A DNA stretch of 64,000 nt from Candidatus Omnitrophota bacterium. Lineage in GTDB: Bacteria > Omnitrophota > Gorgyraeia > Gygaellales > JAQTUX01. Of this stretch, positions 15,611 to 25,140 are shown piece by piece. The number at the start of each line of letters is the position of its first letter. Positions within the stretch are counted from its first letter, which is position 1. A model generated the notes under the pieces. It had not been told where the DNA came from, made no database searches, and was given only the letters and a program-made list of their open reading frames with translations. The position numbers and the translations under genes are program-made. The stretch spans positions 649,850-713,849 of the forward strand of contig JAQTUX010000001.1 in NCBI GenBank assembly GCA_028707125.1, in the 5' to 3' direction.

Positions 15611-18600
15611 ATGATAAACCGATTGATCGAATATTGTTTGAAGAACCGGTTTGTGACCATAGTGTTCTTCCTGACCATCGCCGTATGGGGCATATACGCG
15701 GTAGGCAGGATACCTGTTGATGCGATCCCCGATATAGGAGAGAATCAGCAGGTTGTCTTCACGGACTGGCCGGGCAGGGACGCCAAGACCATAGAGGATC
15801 AGGTTACCTATCCTTTGACCACCCGGCTGTTCGGATTGCCCGGAGTAAAGTCCATCCGCGGCTCTTCCGCCTTCGGGTTCTCGATGGTATATGTAGTGTT
15901 TGACGACTGGGTTGATTTCTACTGGGGCAGGTCGCGTATATTGGAAAAGCTGCAGCAGGCATTCATATTTTTACCCAAAGGGGTGCTTCCTGTGTTGGGC
16001 CCTGATGCCACGGGTTTAGGCCAGGTGCTCTGGTATACGATCGAAGGCGGAGGGCTTAACCCCGCCGAGTTAAGGACGCTGCAGGACTGGTATATCCGCT
16101 ATCAATTAAGTTCGGTGGAGGGGGTTTCGGAGGTCGCCTCGGTCGGCGGGTTTATAAAACAGTACCAGATAGATGTCGACCCCAATAAGCTCTCCGTTTA
16201 TAACATACGCCTCGGCGACATATTTAACGCCGTGCGCACATCAAATATTGATGTGGGGGCAAAGGTCTTTGAGCAGGGCGGGATGGAATTCATAATCAGA
16301 GGGGTCGGTTTCATAAAGACGCTGGAAGATGTTGAGAATATAGTCGTAGGCCTGGATAAGGGCACGCCGGTTTACCTGAAGAGCATAGCCGATGTCAAAT
16401 TAGGGCCGGAGTTCCGCAGGGGCGCTTTGGATAAAGGCGGCAGAGAGGCCGTCGGCGGCGTGGTTATTGTGCGTTACGGAGAGAACCCGCTGGAAGTTAT
16501 CAAGAGAGTAAAGCAACGCCTTGAAGAGATAAAGATCGGCCTTCCGCAGGGGGTAAAAATAGTCCCCTTCTACGACCGGACAGACCTGATCAAGCGCACG
16601 ATCAATACTTTGAGAGACACGCTCATTCTTGAGCTGATCCTGACCATCGCCGTAATATTCTTATTTTTGGGGCATCTGCGTTCCAGCTTAATAGTATCGC
16701 TGACCCTGCCGCTGGCGGTACTGGTATCTTTTGTCGTAATGTATTATCTTAAGGTGGACGCCAATATCATGTCTCTCTCCGGCATAGCCATTGCCATAGG
16801 CACCCTGGTGGATATGGGCATAATTATGACGGAGAACGCCTACCGCCGCCTGGCGATGGATACAAGCGGCAGGCCGCGCCTCCAGATAATCTTTGAGGCG
16901 GCATCTGAGGTGGGTTCGGCGGTAATAACCGCCATACTCACTACCGTGGTATCCTTCTTTCCTGTATTCGCCCTGGTATCGCAGGAAGGAAAGCTCTTTA
17001 AGCCCCTGGCATATACCAAGACATTCGCCTTATTGTCTTCGGTATTTATCGCGCTTACACTGGTGCCTGTGCTGGCTTATTTCTTTCTGAAAGGCAAGCT
17101 AAAACCCATAGAAGAGAATGCGTTCGGCAGGAATCTGGTCGCTGTTTATGAAAGGATCCTGAGATGGGTCCTTGGCCACAGGAAGGCGTTTTTATCAATA
17201 CCGCTTGCCATACTTATATCGGCGGTGCTGCTGGGAAGAAATATAGGAAGAGAGTTTATGCCTGCCTTTGACGAGGGCGCCATACTTTTTATGCCTGTTG
17301 TCAGCCCGTCTGTGTCGCTCACCGAGGCAATTGAGATCATGCGCAAGCAGGATGAAATAATCAAGGGTTTTCCCGAAGTAGAGACGGTGGTCGGCAAGGC
17401 AGGCAGGGCGGATACGGCTACGGACCCGGCGCCCATAGAAATGTTTGAGACGATAATAAACCTTAAGCCGAAAGAACACTGGCGTAAAGGAATGACTAAA
17501 GAGAAGATCATTCATGAGATGGACGCGGCCTTAAAATTTCCCGGCGTGGCGAATATCTGGACACAGCCGATCGTAAACCGCGTAGATATGCTTGCCACCG
17601 GAATACGCACATCCGTGGGTGTTAAGATATTCGGCTCCGAGATAAAGGAGTTAGAAAGGATAGCGGAAGAAATAAAGTCGATCGTCCAGAATGTAAAGGG
17701 CGCCGAGGACCTGTACGCGGAGAAGATCAGCGGCAAGCCGTACCTGGAGATTATCCCTGACAGGGTAGAGATCGCCCGCTATGGGCTGACCATACAGGAC
17801 GTGCAGGACGTTATTGAGTTAGGCATAGGCGGAGAGAACCTGACCACGACCATAGAAGGCAGGGAGCGTTACCCGGTGCGCGTGCGTTTCTCAAGAGAGT
17901 TGCGGGATTCCCCTCAGGAGATAGGGAGGGTACTCGTACCCACGCCCTCAGGAAATTACATACCGTTAAATCAAGTCGCCAAAATAAATCTTACGGAAGG
18001 CCCGGCAATGATCAATTCTGAGAACGGGATGCTTCGGGCGTACGTCCTGATGAATGTGAGGGGAAGGGATATGGTGGGGTTTGTGGAGGAGGCATCGCGG
18101 CTGGTGGCCGAGAAGATGGCCGGACGCCTTCCCAGCGGCTATTCTATCCAGTGGTCAGGCCAGTTTGAAAACCAGGTAAGGAGCGGCAAGGTGCTGTCTC
18201 TGCTCATACCGTTGAGCTTATTCGTAAACTTTATGATACTTTTCATGAACTTCAAGTCCTTCCCCAGGGTATTTATGATCTTTACGGCCATACCCGTAAC
18301 CCTGGCAGGAGGGGTTCTGCTTCTTGCGCTTTACGGATTTAATTTTTCCGTGGCGGTCTGGGTGGGTTTTATAGCGCTCTTCGGCATAGCCGTTGATGAC
18401 GGCGTATTGATGACCACGTATTTAGACCAGCTGTTTGAATCACGCAAGCCCAAAACCAGGCAAGAGGTGATCGAGGCGACCGTAGAGGCGGGCAAGGCGC
18501 GCATAAGGCCGGCGTTTATGACCACTGTGACCACAATATTGGCTTTGCTTCCCATATTCATTTTCGGCGGCACCGGTAAGGAGGTAATGCGTCCGATGGC

Positions 18601-18715
18601 CATCCCTACTTTCGGAGGCATGATCATAGAGACAATCACCTGGTTTATTATACCCACGCTTTATTCCTGGTATAAGGAGCGCGGGCTGGCAAAACAAGAA
18701 GGAGGCGCACTGTGA
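15611..18715 (+). CDS. CusA/CzcA-type heavy-metal RND efflux pump
   Basis: A proton-driven inner-membrane pump of 1034 residues. Typical HME-RND marks include the start [28 protein letters not shown] in the porter domain, and the TM4 stretch [14 protein letters not shown] with the charged residues of the proton relay. Twelve transmembrane segments are evident. Metal choice (Cu/Ag versus Zn/Co) is not settled by the sequence. The Cu-type adaptor and the cupredoxin neighbour favour copper. The stop overlaps the GTG start of the next gene. Confidence 0.93.
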   Translation: MINRLIEYCLKNRFVTIVFFLTIAVWGIYAVGRIPVDAIPDIGENQQVVFTDWPGRDAKTIEDQVTYPLTTRLFGLPGVKSIRGSSAFGFSMVYVVFDDWVDFYWGRSRILEKLQQAFIFLPKGVLPVLGPDATGLGQVLWYTIEGGGLNPAELRTLQDWYIRYQLSSVEGVSEVASVGGFIKQYQIDVDPNKLSVYNIRLGDIFNAVRTSNIDVGAKVFEQGGMEFIIRGVGFIKTLEDVENIVVGLDKGTPVYLKSIADVKLGPEFRRGALDKGGREAVGGVVIVRYGENPLEVIKRVKQRLEEIKIGLPQGVKIVPFYDRTDLIKRTINTLRDTLILELILTIAVIFLFLGHLRSSLIVSLTLPLAVLVSFVVMYYLKVDANIMSLSGIAIAIGTLVDMGIIMTENAYRRLAMDTSGRPRLQIIFEAASEVGSAVITAILTTVVSFFPVFALVSQEGKLFKPLAYTKTFALLSSVFIALTLVPVLAYFFLKGKLKPIEENAFGRNLVAVYERILRWVLGHRKAFLSIPLAILISAVLLGRNIGREFMPAFDEGAILFMPVVSPSVSLTEAIEIMRKQDEIIKGFPEVETVVGKAGRADTATDPAPIEMFETIINLKPKEHWRKGMTKEKIIHEMDAALKFPGVANIWTQPIVNRVDMLATGIRTSVGVKIFGSEIKELERIAEEIKSIVQNVKGAEDLYAEKISGKPYLEIIPDRVEIARYGLTIQDVQDVIELGIGGENLTTTIEGRERYPVRVRFSRELRDSPQEIGRVLVPTPSGNYIPLNQVAKINLTEGPAMINSENGMLRAYVLMNVRGRDMVGFVEEASRLVAEKMAGRLPSGYSIQWSGQFENQVRSGKVLSLLIPLSLFVNFMILFMNFKSFPRVFMIFTAIPVTLAGGVLLLALYGFNFSVAVWVGFIALFGIAVDDGVLMTTYLDQLFESRKPKTRQEVIEATVEAGKARIRPAFMTTVTTILALLPIFIFGGTGKEVMRPMAIPTFGGMIIETITWFIIPTLYSWYKERGLAKQEGGAL

Positions 18716-19269
18716 AAAATACAATCATGGCAATAACAACAGTTGTGTTTTTGGCTCTCACGCTTGTTGCTTACGGAGAGGATATGCAGGCAGGCCACCA
18801 TCATATGATGGGCGAGATGGAGCATTCTATGGAAACAGGCATGATGCACGATGAAGATATGGGAATCTGTCCGGTTATGCACAACAAGGCGAGCAAAGAA
18901 TATTCTTATACATATGAAGGCAAGACCTACTACTTTTGCTGCCCGATGTGCATAGAAGAGTTCAAGAAAGACCCTGAGAAGTATATTTCCAGAATTAAAG
19001 AGGTAGATCTGGAGGCGTTTCAGTTCGGATTTTCTCCCGATATGATAACAGTCAAGAAAGGCGACATCGTAAAGATATACGCAACGTCGCGCGATGTGGC
19101 CCACGGATTTTCCATCAAGGAATACGATATCAACGTGCCGCTGGAAAAAGGGAAGGCGGAAAAAATAGAATTCCTGGCGGATAAGGCAGGTGAGTTTGAT
19201 ATCGTCTGTTCTGTGTATTGCGGCGCAGGCCACGGCAATATGAAGGCAAAGCTGATAGTGGAGGAATAG
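18712..19269 (+). CDS. Exported YHS domain-cupredoxin fusion
   Basis: A 185-residue exported protein. A signal peptide (1-22) is followed by a His/Met-rich tail (29-50), then a YHS-like metal site with Cys53 and Cys76/77/80, then a cupredoxin domain (about 102-185). The cupredoxin carries a CuA-like set: His131, Cys166, Cys170, His174 and Met177. That set resembles subunit II of cytochrome oxidase or nitrous oxide reductase, yet no oxidase gene is near. In a Cus operon it may act as a periplasmic copper sink or chaperone. The start is GTG, overlapping the pump gene. Confidence 0.85.
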   Translation: MKNTIMAITTVVFLALTLVAYGEDMQAGHHHMMGEMEHSMETGMMHDEDMGICPVMHNKASKEYSYTYEGKTYYFCCPMCIEEFKKDPEKYISRIKEVDLEAFQFGFSPDMITVKKGDIVKIYATSRDVAHGFSIKEYDINVPLEKGKAEKIEFLADKAGEFDIVCSVYCGAGHGNMKAKLIVEE

Positions 19270-19275
19270 CGCCTG

Positions 19276-19644
19276 GTGAGAGCGAAGATCGCGTATTTTA
19301 TTTTACGGACGGGCCTGGGAGTTGTCTTTTTGATTTTCGGCATCGGTAAATTCAGGGGCGACATATGGGCTCAGACAATGGTGGCTATGGACTTTTTTCG
19401 CAATCTGCCCTGGAGCGCAGCGGTATCGGTAACCGCTGTAGGCGCGTTGGAGACCGTGACGGGAATATGCCTGATTATCGGCTTGTTTACCCGTTTTTTC
19501 GCCCTGCTGGCAGCGTTGCAGCTTACAGCCATCCTTATTTTGTTAAAATTTCAGGAGATAAGGGATGTAGGATTACTGGGAGCGGCTTTGTATATAATGA
19601 TGGTTAAGGCAAGGGAAGTAACTTATGTCTCGAAATCCGAATAA
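19276..19644 (+). CDS. DoxX-family membrane protein
   Basis: A 122-residue protein with four hydrophobic helices and the DoxX features GLGVVFLIFGIGKF at the start and ETVTGICLIIGLFTR in the middle. The family is linked to thiosulfate:quinone oxidoreductases and detoxification, but the function here is unknown. Start GTG 19276. It overlaps the permease gene by 20 bases within the metal-efflux operon. Confidence 0.75.
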   Translation: MRAKIAYFILRTGLGVVFLIFGIGKFRGDIWAQTMVAMDFFRNLPWSAAVSVTAVGALETVTGICLIIGLFTRFFALLAALQLTAILILLKFQEIRDVGLLGAALYIMMVKAREVTYVSKSE

Positions 19645-20623
19645 GACCTTGATTGTTGCCGCGATTTTAGTATCGTCGGCGCTCTTATCCTATTTATTTG
19701 AATTTCTTGTGCCTTTCAGGCAGACGCTGTGGCTGTATTTTAAGACCATATGGTGGGCTGTCGCGCTGGGACTGTTTTTGGGCGGCGTAATTGAACATTA
19801 CATACCGCGGGAATATATCTCGCATGCATTATCCAAACCCAGAAAGCGCACGATCTTTTACGCGGTTCTGCTGGGATTCCTTATGAGCACCTGCTCTCAC
19901 GGGATACTCGCACTCTCCATTCAATTGCATAAAAAAGGCGCGTCCAACCCGGCGGTAGTGGCGTTTTTGCTTGCCTCGCCATGGGCAAATATAGCTATTA
20001 CGATCATGTTGATAGGCTTCTTCGGCCTAAAGGCGTTGTTCATTATATTATCCGCCATTGTCGTGGCATTGACTACCGGCCTTGTCTTTCAGTTCCTGGA
20101 CGCGAAGGGATTGATAGAGAGAAATAAGAATATCGCGCAGACAGGGGAAGATTTTTCCATAACGGCCGATATTAAGAAGAGGATGGGGGCGTATCAATTT
20201 TCCCTCAATACATTAAAGTCGGACATCAAGGGCATATATAAAGGGATGATCTCTCTGGGCAATATGGTGCTGTGGTGGATCATGATAGGCATGGCTATTG
20301 CCAGCGCTGCCGGCGCCTATGTGCCTATGGGCATATTTAATAATTTTATGGGCCCGACCATGTTCGGGCTTGTAATAACGCTTATAGTGGCTACCGTGAT
20401 AGAGGTGTGTTCAGAGGGTTCCTCGCCGATGGCGTTTGAGATCTTCCGCCAGACAGGCGCCCTGGGTAACAGCTTTGTCTTCTTGATGGCAGGCGTAGTT
20501 ACCGACTATACGGAGATAGGGTTGCTTTGGCACAACGTCGGCAAAAAGACCGCCATATGGCTTCCTATCGTCGCGGTCCCGCAGGTAATAGTCCTCGGTA
20601 TTATCGCCAACGCGCTGTTCTAA
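19625..20623 (+). CDS. DUF318/ArsP-like permease (putative metal efflux)
   Basis: A 332-residue membrane protein with about eight to ten helices and the signature STCSHGILALS (about 91-101), found in the YraQ/ArsP permease family. A second conserved half has VIEVCSEGSSPMAFEIF. The cysteines within membrane segments could bind soft metals or arsenicals. Located last in the Cus-type operon, it is probably a further efflux permease. The long cytoplasmic loop (about 155-205) is typical for the family. Confidence 0.8.
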   Translation: MSRNPNKTLIVAAILVSSALLSYLFEFLVPFRQTLWLYFKTIWWAVALGLFLGGVIEHYIPREYISHALSKPRKRTIFYAVLLGFLMSTCSHGILALSIQLHKKGASNPAVVAFLLASPWANIAITIMLIGFFGLKALFIILSAIVVALTTGLVFQFLDAKGLIERNKNIAQTGEDFSITADIKKRMGAYQFSLNTLKSDIKGIYKGMISLGNMVLWWIMIGMAIASAAGAYVPMGIFNNFMGPTMFGLVITLIVATVIEVCSEGSSPMAFEIFRQTGALGNSFVFLMAGVVTDYTEIGLLWHNVGKKTAIWLPIVAVPQVIVLGIIANALF

Positions 20624-20642
20624 AATAATGGATATTTTTTTC

Positions 20643-20671
20643 TTGACAGGGTATTTTTTATTTGCTATAGT
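20643..20671 (+). promoter_or_regulatory. Promoter of the rex-hydrogenase operon
   Basis: TTGACA (20643-20648), 17-base spacer, TATAGT (20666-20671). Directly followed by the Rex operator. Confidence 0.75.
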
Positions 20672-20689
20672 TTGTGACAATTGGCACAG
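20672..20689 (+). promoter_or_regulatory. Rex operator
   Basis: TTGTGACAATTGGCACAG is an almost perfect palindrome (TGTG-CAATTG-CACA with one mismatched pair) fitting the Rex consensus TTGTGAnnnnnnTCACAA. A weaker second copy, TTGTGACTATTATTACGA, lies at 20693-20710 and abuts the rex ATG. The position over the transcription start predicts repression that is relieved at a high NADH/NAD ratio. Confidence 0.8.
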
Positions 20690-20710
20690 AGTTTGTGACT
20701 ATTATTACGA

Positions 20711-21343
20711 ATGACACAGGCAAAAAGGGTACCCGAAGGCACAATATCCCGCCTTTTTATTTATCTCAGGGAAATTACCGAGTTAGCAAGGTTGAATATC
20801 CGCACGGTATCCTCCGCTGAGTTGGGCGAACGGGTTAATCTAAGCGATGCCCAGGTGAGGAAGGATTTAGGGCATTTCGGCCAGTTCGGCGTAAGCGGCT
20901 CGGGCTACGATACGGCGGAATTGAAGGCCGCGCTTGAGAAGATATTAGGCAAGGACAAGAGTTGGAACGTGGCCATTGTAGGCGCCGGCCATCTGGGTTC
21001 CGCGCTTATGACCTATCCCGGATTTAAGGAGCGCGGCCTGAACATTGTGGCCGCTTTTGATATAGACGCAAAGAAGGTCGGAAAGCAGATAAAGGACATA
21101 ACGATCCAGTTCATAGAGGACTTGCCTAAAGTAATCGCGGAGAAGAAAGTGTCCATAGGCATTATCGCTGTCCCGGCAAAAGAGGGGCAGGAAGCGGCGG
21201 ATAGATTAGTGAAGTCAGGGGTCGCCTGCATATTGAATTTCGCGCCTGTCACCTTAACGGTGCCCGATAATATAAAGGTAAAGGACGTGGACTTATCAAG
21301 AGAGCTGGAAACGCTCTCTTATTTTTTGGCCAATAGAAAATAA
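20711..21343 (+). CDS. rex: Redox-sensing transcriptional repressor Rex
   Basis: A 210-residue repressor with an N-terminal winged helix (LGERVNLSDAQVRKDL) and a Rossmann domain (VAIVGAGHLGSAL) that senses NADH/NAD. It is the first gene of the large hydrogenase operon, separated by only one base from the next gene, and has Rex sites in its own promoter. No Shine-Dalgarno is visible directly before its ATG. Control of H2 metabolism by Rex is well known in anaerobes. Confidence 0.95.
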   Translation: MTQAKRVPEGTISRLFIYLREITELARLNIRTVSSAELGERVNLSDAQVRKDLGHFGQFGVSGSGYDTAELKAALEKILGKDKSWNVAIVGAGHLGSALMTYPGFKERGLNIVAAFDIDAKKVGKQIKDITIQFIEDLPKVIAEKKVSIGIIAVPAKEGQEAADRLVKSGVACILNFAPVTLTVPDNIKVKDVDLSRELETLSYFLANRK

Positions 21344-21344
21344 G

Positions 21345-22370
21345 ATGCGCGCGTATATTTCAGAAAGTGATCTATTTAAATTGTTAGGCAGGTTAAAGCC
21401 GGGTTACGATGTTTTTATCCCCGTCAAGAAGGGCCAACAGCGCTTCTATAAGCGTTATGACGCCCCCGAAGACGGCATCGTGATAGGAGAGGTCAGGCCG
21501 TTTGAGCCGCTTAAGGCCTTTTTTAGTAAGGCAAGGCAGGTGGTTGCTGAGGGTTTTCAGGACACCGCGCCCTCTGCGGGCAAGCCCTGTTGCATTGTAG
21601 GGGTCAAGGCATGCGACCTCAAAGGGTTCAAGGTCCAGGACTTCGTATTTAAGGACCACGATTATCAGGACCCGTTTTATCTTGCTGCCCGCGCGGATAA
21701 TCTTATTATATCCTCTGACTGCACCTGCGCGATAGAGACCTGTTTTTGCCTGGCTTTAGGCATTAAGCCATACCCTCAAGAGGACTTTGATATCAATCTT
21801 TCTCAGATAAGCGGCGGATTTGTCGTGTTGAGCGGTTCCACTAAAGGCGAAGACCTTATAAAGAATAATCCGGATCTGTTCAAGGCCCCGCCCGGCGGAG
21901 CAGACAGACAGGTTGAGGATGTAAGGATGCGGGTCTCAAAAGAGGTTGATAAGAATATCAGGGATAATAATATACCACATCAGGATGCCTTGAAAGGCGC
22001 TATGGAGCGCCAGTATAAGTCGGATATATGGGAGGATGAGGCAAAGACCTGCGTTGAGTGCGGCGCCTGCAATACCATATGTCCTACCTGCCATTGTTTT
22101 CTGCTGTATGATCAGAAGGACGCCGGCCGGATGGAGCGTTTCCGTATCTGGGATTCCTGCCTGGTAAAGGATTTTGCCAAAGTAGCGGGAGGCGCCAATC
22201 CCCGCCCTAAACTCTGGATGCGCCTGAGGAACAGGTTTGAAAAGAAATTTGATTTTTTTCCCAAGGTAGCAGGCGTGTACGCGTGCACGGGATGCGGCCG
22301 CTGTATTTCGGCCTGCCCGGCAAAGATAGATATAAGGAAGGTCTTAAGGAGATTGGCAGGCAATGCGTAA
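21345..22370 (+). CDS. Sulfhydrogenase beta/AsrA-like iron-sulfur subunit
   Basis: A 341-residue protein of the 4Fe-4S dicluster type found as the beta subunit of archaeal sulfhydrogenases (HydB) and AsrA. C-terminal ferredoxin motifs are CVECGACNTICP (about 236-247) and CTGCGRCISACP (about 320-331). Upstream Cys residues in DCTCAIETCFC may bind a further cluster. Paired with the next gene it forms an NAD(P)H diaphorase arm. Its place directly after rex and before a membrane hydrogenase suggests that NAD(P)H couples to the H2 reaction. Confidence 0.82.
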   Translation: MRAYISESDLFKLLGRLKPGYDVFIPVKKGQQRFYKRYDAPEDGIVIGEVRPFEPLKAFFSKARQVVAEGFQDTAPSAGKPCCIVGVKACDLKGFKVQDFVFKDHDYQDPFYLAARADNLIISSDCTCAIETCFCLALGIKPYPQEDFDINLSQISGGFVVLSGSTKGEDLIKNNPDLFKAPPGGADRQVEDVRMRVSKEVDKNIRDNNIPHQDALKGAMERQYKSDIWEDEAKTCVECGACNTICPTCHCFLLYDQKDAGRMERFRIWDSCLVKDFAKVAGGANPRPKLWMRLRNRFEKKFDFFPKVAGVYACTGCGRCISACPAKIDIRKVLRRLAGNA

Positions 22371-23184
22371 TCTAAACCCATACAGGCCGATCAAGGCGGA
22401 TGTCTTAGACGTCATAACGGAAACGCCCTCCATAAAGACGATAAGGTTTAAACCGGCGGAGCCGATAAGTTTTAAGACCGGGCAGTTTGTGGAGATCACC
22501 ATACCGGGAGTGGGAGAGGCGCCGTTCACTCCTTCATCAAAGCCGTCGGTAAAAGACATAATGGAAGTAAGCGTGATGAAGGTGGGCAAGGTCACCGAAA
22601 AGATCCATGGGCTTGGCAAGGGGGACGTGATCGGCGTAAGAGGGCCGTTCGGCAAGGGCTACCCCGTAGATGACTTCAGGGATAAAGAAGTGCTGATCGT
22701 CGGCGGAGGATGCGGTTTTGCCCCTTTAAGGAGCTTAATGTATGAATTTTTTGAACGCAGCGGACAGTTTAAGAAATTATTTTTCAGGGGAGGGTGCCGT
22801 TCGCCAAAGGAGTTGGTTTATAAAGAGGAATCTAAAGAATGGGCAAAGAGAAAGGATTTTGACATAGAGATCACCGTTGATAAAGGCGATGAGGAATGGA
22901 CCGGCCACGTTGGATTGGTTACCGCGCTTTTAGATAAGGTGGATATGGATTATAAGAGCGGCATAGGCGTGGTATGCGGGCCGCCGATCATGATGAAGTT
23001 CGCCACCAGGAAACTGCTTGAATTGGGATTTAAGGAAAGTAATATATATCTTTCTATGGAGAAAAATATGTCCTGCGGCATCGGTAAGTGCGGCCATTGC
23101 CGCATAGGCACGTATTACGCCTGCAAGGACGGGCCGGTGTTTAAGTACAGCCAGATAAAGGATTTTCCGGAGATATGGGATTGA
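22363..23184 (+). CDS. FAD/NAD(P)-binding oxidoreductase subunit (HydG/AsrB-like)
   Basis: A 273-residue ferredoxin-NADP-reductase-fold protein, not to be confused with the radical-SAM maturase HydG. An FAD domain (1-100) is followed by an NAD(P) domain with LIVGGGCGFAPLRSL and a C-terminal [2Fe-2S] site with CGIGKCGHCRIG plus a later Cys. Similar subunits pass electrons between NAD(P)H and iron-sulfur partners in sulfhydrogenase, AsrB and NfnA. It overlaps the previous gene by 8 bases and the next by 10. Confidence 0.85.
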   Translation: MRNLNPYRPIKADVLDVITETPSIKTIRFKPAEPISFKTGQFVEITIPGVGEAPFTPSSKPSVKDIMEVSVMKVGKVTEKIHGLGKGDVIGVRGPFGKGYPVDDFRDKEVLIVGGGCGFAPLRSLMYEFFERSGQFKKLFFRGGCRSPKELVYKEESKEWAKRKDFDIEITVDKGDEEWTGHVGLVTALLDKVDMDYKSGIGVVCGPPIMMKFATRKLLELGFKESNIYLSMEKNMSCGIGKCGHCRIGTYYACKDGPVFKYSQIKDFPEIWD

Positions 23185-23747
23185 GGGCCAGCGCGGAGCA
23201 ATTACATCAAGGCAGGTTAAACGTCAAGCCGCAAAAAGGCAAGGATAAGAGGTTATTTGTAGACCTTGATATCTGCAGCAGCGGCCAGTGCGAGAAGTGC
23301 GTTATACGGTGCAGTTATTATTATCACCAGCAGGGCCCGGGCAATAACGGTATTGTTTCGGTAGCGGAACTGGCAACCTACGCGGTCATATGCCGCAAGT
23401 GCGAGCAGCCGCATTGCGTTGCCTCTTGTCCTGTGGACGCCCTTGAGCAGCAGAAGGACAAGGATAAATTGCTTATAAGGCACAACATGCGCTGTATCAG
23501 CTGTAAGTCCTGCTCCAACGCCTGTCCTTACGGCACGATCTATCCGGAAAACGTCCCTCTGCTGATCCACAATTGTGATTTCTGCTTAGACAGAAGGAGC
23601 CATATTTTTGAACCGTTGTGCGTAAAGAGCTGCCCTTACGGCGCCTTGCAGCTGAAGGAGGCAGACGCGGACTTAGGCGAGAATACCTTTCTTGTAGGCG
23701 ATAATATAATAGTCCATTCCGCGCATTGGGAGCGGGAAAAGGCATGA
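23175..23747 (+). CDS. Polyferredoxin-type electron-transfer subunit
   Basis: A 190-residue CooF/HycB-like protein with four cysteine sets that could bind four [4Fe-4S] clusters (CSSGQCEKCVIRC, CRKCEQPHCVASCP, CISCKSCSNACP, and CDFCL with LCVKSCP). It probably carries electrons between the diaphorase pair before it and the hydrogenase core after it. The start ATG 23175 lies within the preceding gene. Confidence 0.85.
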   Translation: MGLRASAEQLHQGRLNVKPQKGKDKRLFVDLDICSSGQCEKCVIRCSYYYHQQGPGNNGIVSVAELATYAVICRKCEQPHCVASCPVDALEQQKDKDKLLIRHNMRCISCKSCSNACPYGTIYPENVPLLIHNCDFCLDRRSHIFEPLCVKSCPYGALQLKEADADLGENTFLVGDNIIVHSAHWEREKA

Positions 23748-24667
23748 TTTACGTATTTTATCTTTTATTCTATGGTTTTATAGTAACGGCTGCGCTGGGG
23801 CTTCTGGCAAGCTGGGTTGACAGAAAGGTTACGGCGCGTGTACAGTATAGAGTCGGGCCGCCTTTGCTTCAACCGCTGACAGATATTGTAAAACTTTTAG
23901 GCAAAGAGACGCTTATACCCGAAGGCGCGTCTAAAGCGATGTTTATTGCCAGCCCGGTAATAGGCTTGGCGAGCGTGATATTGGTATCTACGCTTCTGTG
24001 GGTAAATAATGTCAACCCGTCGTCGGGTTTCCTGGGGGATATAATAGTCGTTGTATACCTGCTGGCGGTCCCTTCTATAAGTATTATGCTCGGAGGGTTC
24101 GCCTCTGCCAATCCCTTTGCCAGCATCGGCGCCTCGCGCGAGATGAAGCTTATTTTGAGCTATGAACTACCCTTTCTGCTGGCTGTGCTGGTCGCGGTGA
24201 TAAAATCGGGATTCTCCATCAGATTGGGAGAGGTCCTGGCTTATCAGGCCCAAAACGGCGCGTATGCGGGCAGCTTATCCGGTATATTGGCGCTGGCCGT
24301 AGCAGTTATGTGCGTGCAGGCAAAGCTGGCGTTGGCGCCTTTTGACATACCGGAGGCGGAAACAGAAGTTATAGGCGGGCCCCTGATAGAGTATTCAGGC
24401 GCGGGGTTAGCGGTTTACCGGCTTATGAAAAATATGCTGCTTTTTACTTTGCCTTTGTTTTTAATAATTTTATTTATGGGGGGCCTGAGATCGGGCGGCG
24501 TTCAGATCATCTGGAGCATTTTGAAGGCCTTGGGGCTGGTGGCCTTGATCACCGTGATAAGGAATACCAACCCACGCGTGAGAACCGACCACGCGGTGAG
24601 GTTTTTCTGGGGGCCGATGACAATAATCGCGATAATCGCGGTTGTGCTAGCGCTGGCAGGGAAATAA
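23744..24667 (+). CDS. Membrane subunit of group 4 hydrogenase (NuoH/EchB-like)
   Basis: About 307 residues with eight or so transmembrane helices. Family marks are DRKVTARVQYRVGPP in the first cytoplasmic loop, SAREMKL-like GASREMKLILSYE, and AKLALAPFDIPEAETE. This subunit anchors the hydrogenase module to the ion-pumping arm. I place the start at ATG 23744, in an ATGA overlap with the previous stop. Confidence 0.92.
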   Translation: MIYVFYLLFYGFIVTAALGLLASWVDRKVTARVQYRVGPPLLQPLTDIVKLLGKETLIPEGASKAMFIASPVIGLASVILVSTLLWVNNVNPSSGFLGDIIVVVYLLAVPSISIMLGGFASANPFASIGASREMKLILSYELPFLLAVLVAVIKSGFSIRLGEVLAYQAQNGAYAGSLSGILALAVAVMCVQAKLALAPFDIPEAETEVIGGPLIEYSGAGLAVYRLMKNMLLFTLPLFLIILFMGGLRSGGVQIIWSILKALGLVALITVIRNTNPRVRTDHAVRFFWGPMTIIAIIAVVLALAGK

Positions 24668-24675
24668 CAAGCGGA

Positions 24676-24695
24676 CCCCACACTTACGTGTGGGG
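24676..24695 (+). repeat. Single REP-like palindrome
   Basis: CCCCACAC-TTAC-GTGTGGGG is a perfect 8-bp stem with a 4-base loop. It is the same unit as at 39669 and nearly the same as at 42128. Here it stands alone between two hydrogenase genes, with no T-tract, so it is not a standard terminator. Confidence 0.8.
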
Positions 24696-24710
24696 AATAA
24701 GAATTTTGCT

Positions 24711-25139
24711 ATGTCTGTAAAACTAAAAGCATTGCTAAAATCTCCTTGGGTTTTTCACCTCTCCACCGGCAGTTGCAATAACTGTGATATAGAAATATTG
24801 GACTGCCTGACTCCCAGGTTTGACGTGGAGAGATTTGGCATGCTTCTGGCAGGCAGCATTAAACATGCCGACGTGCTTTTGATAACCGGCTCAGGCAACA
24901 GGAAAACAATGGAGAGGGCGAAAAGGGTTTATGAGCAGATGCCCAAGCCCTGCCTGGTTGTGGCAATAGGGGAGTGCGCGCTTTCAAGGGGCATGTTCAT
25001 AAACAGCTATAACTGCCCGGTGCCGGTTGACCACATTATACCGGTTGATGTTTATATCCCTGGATGCCCGCCGAAACCGGAGGCGATAATCGCGGGCGTG
25101 GTAAAACTGATAGAAAAGATCAAGGAGAAGACAAAATAG
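24711..25139 (+). CDS. Hydrogenase small subunit (NuoB/EchC-like)
   Basis: About 142 residues. The proximal [4Fe-4S] cluster ligands lie in STGSCNNCDIEIL, with later ligands in IGECALSRG and YIPGCPPKPEA. This is the compact small subunit of group 4 hydrogenases and complex I. Start ATG 24711; the longer frame from GTG 24690 would translate part of a palindromic repeat and is unlikely. Confidence 0.93.
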   Translation: MSVKLKALLKSPWVFHLSTGSCNNCDIEILDCLTPRFDVERFGMLLAGSIKHADVLLITGSGNRKTMERAKRVYEQMPKPCLVVAIGECALSRGMFINSYNCPVPVDHIIPVDVYIPGCPPKPEAIIAGVVKLIEKIKEKTK

Positions 25140-25140
25140 C

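Noticed and set aside
24676-24695. Hairpin between hydrogenase genes as an intrinsic terminator.
   Set aside because: No T-tract follows, and the same palindrome occurs elsewhere as part of paired repeats.
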